This document shows positions 21,851-29,276 of a stretch of 40,557 nucleotides of DNA, piece by piece. The stretch lies in the NCBI GenBank assembly GCA_005881895.1, contig VBCG01000058.1, positions 1 to 40,557 of the forward strand, given 5' to 3'. Position numbers and translations under genes: made by a program. Source of the DNA: Betaproteobacteria bacterium (GTDB lineage: Bacteria; Pseudomonadota; Gammaproteobacteria; Burkholderiales; Casimicrobiaceae). Position 1 is the stretch's first letter. Each line of letters opens with the position of its first letter. The notes below the pieces were generated by a model. That model saw only the letters and a program-made list of their open reading frames with translations. It was not told where the DNA came from and made no database searches.

Positions 21851-24397
21851 ATGCCGAACGAGAACTGGTCCATGTCGATAGCCCGCATCTGCGCTTGCCT
21901 TGTCACGATGCTCGCCACGTCGCTGGCTCGTGCGGACTTTGCGACATTCGTCATCGACGAGCTTTATTCCAACGCTGACGGCAGCGTGCAATACGTGGTC
22001 CTGCGCGAAGCGCAAGGGACGAACGGCGCAAATCTTCTAGCTGGGCACACGCTGTCGGCTACGCACACGGGCGTCACCAAGCTATTCACGTTTCCGACCG
22101 ACCTGCCGAGCGCAACGACGGCGAACCAGCGCGTGCTGATCGGCAGCAATGGATTCGCCGCGCTCAGTCCAATCGCACCCGATTATCAGATGCCCGATCG
22201 CTTCTTGCCGACCGACGGCGGTGCGGTCAATTACGCCGGCGTCGATCAGGTCACCTACGCAACGCTTCCGATCGACGGCAGTAATGCGTTGCAGCGTTCC
22301 GGTAGCGCTGGCGCGAATCTCGCGACGAATTTTACGGGGCAAACGTTCGCGGTGCCGGCGAACCCAATCACCGTCGTCGAGTTCTACAACGACGCGCTCG
22401 ACCATTACTTCATGAGTCCGCTTGCTCCCGATATCGATGCGGTCGACTCCGGACGGTTTTCCGGATGGTCGCGCACCGGCTATTCGCTCGAAGCGTTTCC
22501 GACGATGGCTGCTGGGGGTGTCACGACGAGTCCGGTTTGCCGGTTCTACATTCCACCGCAGCACGGCGATTCGCACTTTTTCTCGGCATCGGTCGGCGAA
22601 TGCGCGGCAGTGCTGGCGAAGATCGGCGTCGATCCCAATTACGGCGGCTACAACTACGAGACGCCGAGCGAGTTCTACATAGCGTTGCCCGACACGACGA
22701 ATGGCGCATGTCCTCCCGCGATATCGACGCCCACGCGCAATCCGCAGGGCGTTTTCCGCTTGTGGAACAACCGCGCCGATTCGAATCACCGGTATACGAC
22801 GGACGTCAACGTACGCGCGCAGATGATTGCAAGAGATTACGTGTCCGAAGGCTACGGACTGCAGGGCGTGGCAATGTGCACGCTAAACGCGAAGATCGAC
22901 GATTCACGCGTACGAATCACCGGCGCATCGCCGTTCGTCCCGGGGTGCGACGGGACGCCAGCGACCGGCATCCTCTATACGAACGCAGAAGTCGAGCCCA
23001 TGGTGGCCGTCAATCTCACGAACACGAACAACATCGTCGGCGTCTGGCAGCAGGACCGCTGGTCGAACGGCGGCTCCGCCGCGTTGCGCACCGGCGCCTC
23101 GCTCGACGGCGGGCGTTCGTGGTCGACGACGCAGATACCATTTACGCGTTGCACCGGCGGAAACGCCGCCAACGGCGGCAACTATGCGCGCGGGACCGAT
23201 CCATGGGTGACGATCACGCCGAGCGGCACCGCATATCAAATCGCGCTGGGTTTCAACGGCGGCACATTCGTCGCCGGATCGCAAAGCGCGGTACTCGTCA
23301 GCCGCTCGACCGACAGTGGTCTTACGTGGAGCAACCCGACGGCATTGATCGTCGACGGCAGCCAGTTCTTCAACGACAAGGAGTCGATCACCGCGGACAG
23401 GCACAAGGATGGCTACGTTTACGCGACATGGGATCGTCTCGTGATAACCGGCAACGGGCCCTCGTATTTTTCACGAACGATTGACAACGGCGTGACGTGG
23501 GAGCCGGCGCGGCCGATCTTCGACCCGGGCGGCAACAATCAGACGATCAACAACCAGATCGTCGCCCTCCCGCCGTCCTCCGGTGGCGGCCAGAACGCGA
23601 TCGTCAACTTTTTCACGCAAATCGACACGGTCAACAATGTGCAGGCGAGTCGCCTCGCCCTAGTTCGCTCGACCGACAACGGCGTCAGTTGGAGTGCCCC
23701 GATCTATGTCGCCGACATTCAAGCCATCGGCACGCGCGATCCCGACACCGGCACGCGTTTGCGCGACGGCGCAACGTTGGCAAGCTTTGCGGGCGGAACC
23801 AACGGGCACCTCGCCGCCGTTTGGCAGGACGCGCGCTTTTCGACCGGCGTGCGCGACGGTATCGCGTTCTCGCGTTCGCTCGACGGCGGGTTTACATGGT
23901 CCACGCCCGTGCAAGTGAACAGCGTGCCGGCGGTGCAGGCGCTGTTGCCCGCCGTTACGATTCGCGACGATGGCACGATCGGCGTTTTGTATTACGACAT
24001 GCGCAACAACACGAGCGATGCCGGCACTCTGCTTGTCGATGCATGGCTCGCCACATCAAAGGACGGCGTCGTTTGGCAAGAAACGCACGCGGGAGGACCG
24101 TTCAATTTCGCGAACGCGCCGATCGCGGATGGCGGGTTGTTCATCGGCGATTATCAGGCGATCGCCAGCGATTCGCAGGCGTTCTATCCTTTTTTCGCGA
24201 TGACCAATGCGAGCATTACCAACAAGACCGATGTCTTCGCGTCGGCGTTTCGCTCAATCGTGGCGCCAACGAAGGCGGCCCCCGCGAAAGCCTTTGAGGC
24301 ACGCTCGGCGCCCCCACTTGTTCCGACGGCGGAGGTGCAGCAGCGATTGCAGGAGCGGATCACGCGCACGCTGCAATGGCGGCGTGTCGGCGGCTGA
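21851..24397 (+). CDS. Large secreted protein: DUF5648-like domain plus BNR/sialidase-type beta-propeller
   Basis: This exported protein has 848 residues. A signal peptide is seen (hydrophobic stretch ARICACLVTMLATSLARA). Residues about 30-160 resemble a lamin-tail-like region. Residues about 172-350 resemble DUF5648: VVEFYNDALDHYFMS, CRFYIP-GDSHFFSA and FRLWNN-ADSNHRYTTD. From about 400 on there is a beta-propeller with Asp-box repeats SxDxGxxW: SLDGGRSW (about 417), STDSGLTW (487), TIDNGVTW (544), STDNGVSW (609), SLDGGFTW (676) and SKDGVVW (736). The FRIP motif of true sialidases was not seen, so catalysis is uncertain. GGAG 7 bases before the ATG at 21851 supports the start. It stands alone on the plus strand and converges with the GntR gene. 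Confidence 0.85.
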   Translation: MPNENWSMSIARICACLVTMLATSLARADFATFVIDELYSNADGSVQYVVLREAQGTNGANLLAGHTLSATHTGVTKLFTFPTDLPSATTANQRVLIGSNGFAALSPIAPDYQMPDRFLPTDGGAVNYAGVDQVTYATLPIDGSNALQRSGSAGANLATNFTGQTFAVPANPITVVEFYNDALDHYFMSPLAPDIDAVDSGRFSGWSRTGYSLEAFPTMAAGGVTTSPVCRFYIPPQHGDSHFFSASVGECAAVLAKIGVDPNYGGYNYETPSEFYIALPDTTNGACPPAISTPTRNPQGVFRLWNNRADSNHRYTTDVNVRAQMIARDYVSEGYGLQGVAMCTLNAKIDDSRVRITGASPFVPGCDGTPATGILYTNAEVEPMVAVNLTNTNNIVGVWQQDRWSNGGSAALRTGASLDGGRSWSTTQIPFTRCTGGNAANGGNYARGTDPWVTITPSGTAYQIALGFNGGTFVAGSQSAVLVSRSTDSGLTWSNPTALIVDGSQFFNDKESITADRHKDGYVYATWDRLVITGNGPSYFSRTIDNGVTWEPARPIFDPGGNNQTINNQIVALPPSSGGGQNAIVNFFTQIDTVNNVQASRLALVRSTDNGVSWSAPIYVADIQAIGTRDPDTGTRLRDGATLASFAGGTNGHLAAVWQDARFSTGVRDGIAFSRSLDGGFTWSTPVQVNSVPAVQALLPAVTIRDDGTIGVLYYDMRNNTSDAGTLLVDAWLATSKDGVVWQETHAGGPFNFANAPIADGGLFIGDYQAIASDSQAFYPFFAMTNASITNKTDVFASAFRSIVAPTKAAPAKAFEARSAPPLVPTAEVQQRLQERITRTLQWRRVGG

Positions 24398-24405
24398 CGA
24401 ATAGG

Positions 24406-25155
24406 CTAAGTCAGCGAACGCCGCGTACGCGCCGTTGTAGCGCCCGATGTCGCGCGCTGTGCTTCGTCGTTTGCGGCTTGTGCCATCGACTCGCGATGCA
24501 AGCCTGCGATCGATGCAATCAGATCGGCAAAACGCTGTCCCTGCACGACGACGTGCTCGCGCATTCGTTGCGCGCTTAAATCGGCGTCGCCAGCGATAAT
24601 CGCTTCGACGATGCCTTCGTGCTCGCGAAACGACGTCGGCAGGCGGTCGCGAACGCGAAGCTGCAACCGCCGGTACGGCCGCAATCGACGATGCAGCGCA
24701 GTGGCCTGCTCCCGCAGAAACCCATTGTGGCTGCCGTCGTAGATCTGCTGGTGGAATTGCTCGTTCTGATAGTAATACGCGTCGGGATCCATCGCCTGCG
24801 CCGCACGCTCGCATGCGCGATGCGCTTCCAATAGCCGCTGATGGTCCAGCGCCGACATTCGCCTTGCGGACAGGCGGGCGCACAGCGCCTCGAGCTCGCC
24901 CATCACTTCGAACATTTCGACCAGCCGGTGCGGGGTGACTTCCGCCACGACGGTGCCGCGCCGCGGTTGCATGACGACGATGCCGGCCGACGCAAGCTGA
25001 AACAAGGCTTCGCGGAGCGGCGTTCGAGAAACGTTGAACCGTTCGGCAAGCTCCATCTCGTCCAGGCGCATGCCCGGAGGAAAGCTGCCGGTCGCGATGC
25101 CTTCTTCGATCAGCTCGCGCACATGCTCCGAACGCGTTCCTGCTTTGGGTCGCAT
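24406..25155 (-). CDS. GntR/FCD-family regulator, MdcY-like repressor of the malonate operon
   Basis: This is a FadR-type GntR regulator. The N-terminal winged helix runs through about residue 70 (EHVRELIEEGIATGSFPPGM, then ELAERFNVSRTPLREALFQL), and an all-helical FCD ligand domain follows (FEVMGELEALCARLSA, then NEQFHQQIY). It has 249 residues from the ATG at 25155. A GTG at 25200 is possible, but it directly follows a perfect TATAAT and would lie upstream of the expected transcript start. Its divergent position beside the malonate uptake and decarboxylase genes, and a TGTATACA palindrome at their promoter, match MdcY of Acinetobacter. Malonate or malonyl-CoA is a plausible effector. Confidence 0.85.
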   Translation of the reverse strand: MRPKAGTRSEHVRELIEEGIATGSFPPGMRLDEMELAERFNVSRTPLREALFQLASAGIVVMQPRRGTVVAEVTPHRLVEMFEVMGELEALCARLSARRMSALDHQRLLEAHRACERAAQAMDPDAYYYQNEQFHQQIYDGSHNGFLREQATALHRRLRPYRRLQLRVRDRLPTSFREHEGIVEAIIAGDADLSAQRMREHVVVQGQRFADLIASIAGLHRESMAQAANDEAQRATSGATTARTRRSLT

Positions 25156-25190
25156 GTCGGCTGTCGCCGGATATCCAGTAAATTGATCGT

Positions 25191-25206
25191 TGTGATTCAC
25201 ATTATA
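25191..25206 (-). promoter_or_regulatory. -10 box and overlapping palindrome of the GntR gene
   Basis: On the minus strand TATAAT occupies the complement of 25201-25206. The next bases form the perfect palindrome TGTGATTCACA (25191-25201). A repressor bound there would cover the transcription start. The -35 region is weak. This suggests autoregulation by the GntR protein or control by another factor. Confidence 0.45.
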
Positions 25207-25411
25207 GCGGTCGCTTTACCGCTGTTTGGTGCCGAAAACTCGCAGCCGTTAAAGCGTACGCGGCGGCTTCCCGAGGTGGGCACGGGTTGAACGGGGACCG
25301 GTTTCCAATCCCCGCTCGTCCCATGTTGCCTCCTCGTCCTCCTCCTTACATCTTTTCCCCACGACGCTATTTGCCTTCGCGGTTTCCGTGGGTTCTGCGG
25401 TGCAAGGTCGC

Positions 25412-25909
25412 CTACTTCAAGACGTTGCTGTTGATCGCGCGATTGACCACCTCTACCCAGCCATCGTCCGCGCCGGCCGGCAGCACCGTCGTGCATTTCG
25501 CGCCCATCCCAGCCGCCTGCAGTCCTGCCAGCATGTAACCTTGGCAGGCGGCATTGTCCGCTGCGCCTTGACCGCCGCGACATAACCGTGCCACATCACG
25601 CCGCTGGCAGACTCATGCAGTCGGCTTGCGAATGCGGAAGCTTGCGATGTACTCGACCTCGCCGTTCGCATTTTTTGGCGCGAGCGCAATGTCGGTAATG
25701 ATCGCGTTATGCGGATCGTTCGGATCAAGCTCGCCGAAGGCGCGGCCGGTGGGCTGTTCGTACGGTTGGCCCGCAATCGGCGTCGTCGAATCGACGATGA
25801 TTCGAGTCACGCGCGCATCGGCAGCCGGTGTGCACATGAGGATGCCGGCCGCGATGGCCGTTGCAAGCGGAACTGCCTTGCGACGCACCCGAAGCAGAGA
25901 TCGAGACAT
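25412..25909 (-). pseudogene. Remnant of an exported alpha/beta hydrolase-domain protein
   Basis: The start (ATG 25909) encodes a signal peptide and about 65 mature residues that read like the N-terminus of the large Abhydrolase_10-type proteins (VTRIIVDSTTPIAGQPY, then GRAFGELDPNDPHNAIITD and KNANGEVEYIASFRIRKP). It then stops at 25613, while full members have around 500-700 residues. Immediately downstream another frame carries a C-terminus-like stretch (SASGVMWHGYVAAVKA) that shifts again to GYMLAGLQAAGMGAKC, ending at 25412. The likely history is an internal deletion plus frameshifts. Only the 98-residue part 25613-25909 could still be translated. Family placement is from memory of the N-terminal pattern. 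Confidence 0.5.
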
Positions 25910-26126
25910 TGCAGTTTCCGCCTGGATTCGAAAAATAACGTTCTTCAATCGAGCGTCAGTACTGTGACCAAACAAGGTCGCTGGGGCACGACAGATGACA
26001 GGGCGAAAACGGACACGGCGATGGACGCACACGCGCCGCCTCGATTACAGTGCATTGCGGAACCCTCCGATCCGCCGAGCATTTTTTGTATTCGGCTTAA
26101 TGCCTTACGGGTTCATATCGCCCCGC

Positions 26127-26140
26127 GTTTGTATGCAAAC
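26127..26140. promoter_or_regulatory. Second candidate GntR operator
   Basis: GTTTGTATGCAAAC is an inverted repeat (GTTTG and CAAAC around TATG) and closely resembles the TTGTATACAA-type sites of FadR-like GntR regulators. It lies about 130 bases upstream of the TGTATACA site at the malonate operon promoter, so looping or cooperative binding is conceivable. Confidence 0.4.
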
Positions 26141-26233
26141 CTATCCTCAACGAGCGAGGAAGTCAACAATATGTATAACGCTCGACCATGGAACGGTGCG
26201 ACACCGCCCGTCGCGTACACGCGGACTACTGCC

Positions 26234-26273
26234 TTGACGCTCCCATCGATTCCTCCTATTCTTTCTGTATACA
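26234..26273 (+). promoter_or_regulatory. Promoter and GntR operator of the malonate uptake/decarboxylase operon
   Basis: TTGACG (26234-26239) and TATTCT (26257-26262) are separated by 17 bases and resemble -35 and -10 boxes. The palindrome TGTATACA (26266-26273) is centred on the expected start point near 26269. From memory, MdcY of Acinetobacter recognises ATTGTATACAAT, whose core this matches. A repressor there would block transcription until malonate is present. Confidence 0.6.
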
Positions 26274-26322
26274 AAACGATAAATCCTGCATGCCCGATTC
26301 CGCACCAACCTGAGGAGGAAAC

Positions 26323-27342
26323 ATGAATCTGACTCGCCGTCGTTTGCTCTCGAGCGCCATCGCCACGCTTCCGCTCGGGTTTGCCTCCAGGGCATTCGCC
26401 CAGAGCGCGACGACGCTCAAGATCTCCCACCAGTTCCCCGGCGGAACGATCGATCAAGGCGATTTCCGCGATCGCCTGGTGCGCAAGTTCGCGGCAGACG
26501 TCGAAAAGCGCACGAATGGCGCGCTCAAGTTCGACATCTATCCGAACTCGTCGCTCGTCAAGGTCAATTCCCAATTCAGCGCGTTGCGGCGCGGCGCGCT
26601 CGATTTATCGCTGGTTCCGCTGTCGTACGCGGGCGGGGAAGTCCCCGAAACCAACATTGGTCTCTTGCCCGCGCTCGTGCCGTCGTACGACATCGGCAGC
26701 AAATGGAAGAATGCGGAGATCGGCAAATTCCTGTCGCAGGTTTTGGCAGAAAAAGGCGTGATCATCGTGACCTGGATATGGCAGGCGGGTGGCGTCGCCA
26801 GCCGGTCGAGGCCGCTCGTCGGGCCCGACGACGCGAAGGGGATCAAGGTGCGCGGCGGCAGCCGCGAGATGGACATGATGTTCAAGGACGCCGGCGCGTC
26901 GGTTCTCTCGCTGCCTTCGAATGAGATTTACGCCGCGATGCAGACCGGCGCGATGGACGCTGCGCTCACGTCGTCGACGAGTCTCATTTCTTTCCGTTTA
27001 GAGGAAGTCTCGAAGTTCCTGACGAGTGGCCGCGGCAAGTCGTACTGGTTCATGTTCGAGCCGTTGATGATGTCGAAGCAGGTTTTCGACAAGCTGCCGA
27101 AGCCCCAACAGGACGCGATCATGACCGTCGGCGCCGAGCTGGAAAAGTTCGCGGTCGATAGCGCGAAAGCCGATGACATTGCAGTCGCCAACGTCTATAC
27201 GAAAGCCGGCGCGAAAGTGTCCGACCTGGACGACGCGACGCTCGCGAAATGGCAGACGATCGCGAAGCCGGTGTGGAAGGACTTCGCCGACAAGAACGAG
27301 AACTGCGCGAAGCTTCTGGCGCTGGCCCAGAAGGTCTTGTGA
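26323..27342 (+). CDS. dctP: TRAP transporter substrate-binding protein DctP (probable malonate)
   Basis: This is a periplasmic solute receptor of 339 residues with a twin-arginine-type signal (NLTRRRLLSSAIATLPLG, cleavage after AFAQ). The DctP fold is recognised by the KISHQFPGG start, the SLVPLSYAGGEVPE block and the ligand-arginine region KGIKVRGGSREMD, followed by LPSNEIYAAMQTGAMDAA. The ribosome binding site GAGGAGG lies just before the ATG. It is the first gene of the operon with dctQ, dctM and the malonate decarboxylase genes, so malonate or a related dicarboxylate is the likely ligand; this is inferred from context. Confidence 0.93.
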   Translation: MNLTRRRLLSSAIATLPLGFASRAFAQSATTLKISHQFPGGTIDQGDFRDRLVRKFAADVEKRTNGALKFDIYPNSSLVKVNSQFSALRRGALDLSLVPLSYAGGEVPETNIGLLPALVPSYDIGSKWKNAEIGKFLSQVLAEKGVIIVTWIWQAGGVASRSRPLVGPDDAKGIKVRGGSREMDMMFKDAGASVLSLPSNEIYAAMQTGAMDAALTSSTSLISFRLEEVSKFLTSGRGKSYWFMFEPLMMSKQVFDKLPKPQQDAIMTVGAELEKFAVDSAKADDIAVANVYTKAGAKVSDLDDATLAKWQTIAKPVWKDFADKNENCAKLLALAQKVL

Positions 27343-27355
27343 GCGTTAGAGTCCA

Positions 27356-27913
27356 ATGAACCAGGACGTCGACCTCGCCGGCGCGGTCGAACCGAGGACG
27401 ACAATCCACGCAGGAACCTTGGGCGCGCTCGAGCGCGCGATGATCGGCGTCAACAAGCTGATGATGCTCTTCGGCATGATCGCGCTCCTCGTCGCGTCGT
27501 TCGTGCTGACCTACAGCGTGTTCTCGCGGTATCTATTCCGCGCCGCAACGGATTGGCAGGACGAGATAGCCGTATTCAGCATCGTCGGCGCCGTCTTTCT
27601 GGCCGGTGCATGGGTTCAGGCGCAGCGCGGCCACATTGGCATCGAAGCAGTGGCATCGATTCTTCCGCCATCGGCCAATCGCGTGCGGATCGTCATCGTC
27701 GATGCGCTGACGCTTTCGTTTTGCGCGTTCTTTGCATGGAAATCGTGGACGCTGTTTCATGAGGCGTGGGTCGACAAGATGACGACGTCGTCGACGTTCT
27801 CGCCCCCGCTGACGATCCCTTACGGACTGATGGCGCTCGGGATGACGCTGCTTGTCGCGCAGATCGCATTGCAGCTGGCGGCGCATTTCGCGCGAAGCGG
27901 AAAGCGCTCGTGA
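27356..27913 (+). CDS. dctQ: TRAP transporter small permease DctQ
   Basis: This is a small membrane subunit of 185 residues with four hydrophobic segments, starting around KLMMLFGMIALLVASFVLTY. The family pattern WQDEIAVFSIVGAVFLAGAW with a following QRGHIGIE is present. It couples the receptor DctP to the large permease DctM in sodium-driven uptake. It begins 13 bases after dctP and ends 13 bases before dctM on the same strand. Confidence 0.92.
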   Translation: MNQDVDLAGAVEPRTTIHAGTLGALERAMIGVNKLMMLFGMIALLVASFVLTYSVFSRYLFRAATDWQDEIAVFSIVGAVFLAGAWVQAQRGHIGIEAVASILPPSANRVRIVIVDALTLSFCAFFAWKSWTLFHEAWVDKMTTSSTFSPPLTIPYGLMALGMTLLVAQIALQLAAHFARSGKRS

Positions 27914-27926
27914 GAAGGGCACATCG

Positions 27927-29276
27927 ATGAGCGTGCTTTCGCTCGGGCTCTTGTTCGGCGGCGTCACCTTGGTCGTGATGTTCTCGGGCATGCCGATCTC
28001 GTTCTCGCTCGGCTTCGTTGCGCTGCTGTTCATGGCCGTCTTCATGCCCGCGTCGTCGCTCGATACGGTCACGCAAAACGTCTACGAGGAGATGGCGAGC
28101 ATTACGCTCTTATCGATTCCGCTGTTCATCCTCAAAGGCGCGGCGATCGGCCGCTCGGACGCAGGTCGCGATCTCTACCTCGCCATGCATGCGTGGATGC
28201 AGCGCATCCCGGGCGGTCTCGGCATCGCCAACGTCTTCACCTGCGCGCTGTTCGCAGCAATGGCAGGTTCAAGTCCCGCAACGTGCTCCGCGATTGGAAG
28301 CGCCGGCATTCCGGAAATGCGCAAGCGCGGCTATTCGCCGGGATTCGCAGCGGGCATCATTGCCGCCGGCGGCACGCTCGGCATTCTGCTGCCGCCGTCG
28401 ATCACGATGATTCTCTACGCGGTTGCCGCCGAGGTTTCGCTCGGGCGATTGTTCCTTGCCGGGATCGGGCCGGGTCTCCTCCTCGTCGCGCTGTTTGCGC
28501 TCTATGCCGCGTACCGTTACCGGAAGGAATACGCGGCAGCGCACACCGCGTTCGCGCGCGCGGGCACGGCGTCGGCCTATCTTGATCAGAAGCAATACAC
28601 GCTGCACGAAAAGGTCGAGATGCTGCCGCGGGTCTTGCCATTCGTGATTCTGCTGATCGGCGTGATGGTCGCGCTGTACGGCGGCTACGCGACACCCTCG
28701 GAGACCGCGGGTCTCGGTGCAGTGCTGGCGTTGCTCTTGATCGCCATTGTCTATCACGTCTGGCGGCCGAACGACGTGCGCCCGATTCTCGGCGCAACGC
28801 TCAAGGAATCGACGATGCTGATGTTTATCATCGGCATGTCGCTGTTCTTCTCCTACGTGATGAGCTACCTGCACATCAGCCAATCCGCCGCGCAAGGCAT
28901 CGTCGACTTGCATCTATCGAAGTGGTTCCTGCTCGCCGCGATTCTGTTCATGGTGATCGTTCTCGGATTTTTCCTCCCGCCGGTGTCGATCATCCTGATG
29001 ACGGCGCCGATCATCCTGCCGCCGCTCAAGACCGCCGGCTTCGACTTGATCTGGTTCGGCGTGCTGATGACGATCGTCATGGAGATGGGCCTCATCCATC
29101 CGCCCGTCGGGCTCAACATTTTCGTCATCAAGAATATCGCGCCAGACATCCCGCTACGCGACGTCGTTTGGGGCGTCATGCCGTTCGTCGCGCTCATGTT
29201 CGTCGCGATCTTCCTGATCTGCTTCTTTCCGGGAATCGCCACGGGGTTTCCGAACTGGGTGATGGGTTCACGATGA
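27927..29276 (+). CDS. dctM: TRAP transporter large permease DctM
   Basis: This is the large permease of a TRAP system, 449 residues with about a dozen hydrophobic segments. The signature blocks SIPLFILKGAAIGRS, AMAGSSPATCSAIGS and GGTLGILLPPSITMILYA are typical. I chose the ATG at 27927, which has GAGAAGGG just upstream; the open frame from 27852 is only overlap with dctQ. The stop overlaps the mdcA ATG (ATGA), linking transport directly to the decarboxylase genes. The usual Mdc permeases (MdcF, MdcLM) are absent, so this TRAP system presumably replaces them. Confidence 0.93.
   Translation: MSVLSLGLLFGGVTLVVMFSGMPISFSLGFVALLFMAVFMPASSLDTVTQNVYEEMASITLLSIPLFILKGAAIGRSDAGRDLYLAMHAWMQRIPGGLGIANVFTCALFAAMAGSSPATCSAIGSAGIPEMRKRGYSPGFAAGIIAAGGTLGILLPPSITMILYAVAAEVSLGRLFLAGIGPGLLLVALFALYAAYRYRKEYAAAHTAFARAGTASAYLDQKQYTLHEKVEMLPRVLPFVILLIGVMVALYGGYATPSETAGLGAVLALLLIAIVYHVWRPNDVRPILGATLKESTMLMFIIGMSLFFSYVMSYLHISQSAAQGIVDLHLSKWFLLAAILFMVIVLGFFLPPVSIILMTAPIILPPLKTAGFDLIWFGVLMTIVMEMGLIHPPVGLNIFVIKNIAPDIPLRDVVWGVMPFVALMFVAIFLICFFPGIATGFPNWVMGSR

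Noticed and set aside
25292-25314. Hairpin CGGGGA...TCCCCG considered as a terminator or tRNA-like arm
   Set aside because: The stem is six pairs, no T-run follows on either strand, and no cloverleaf can be built around it.
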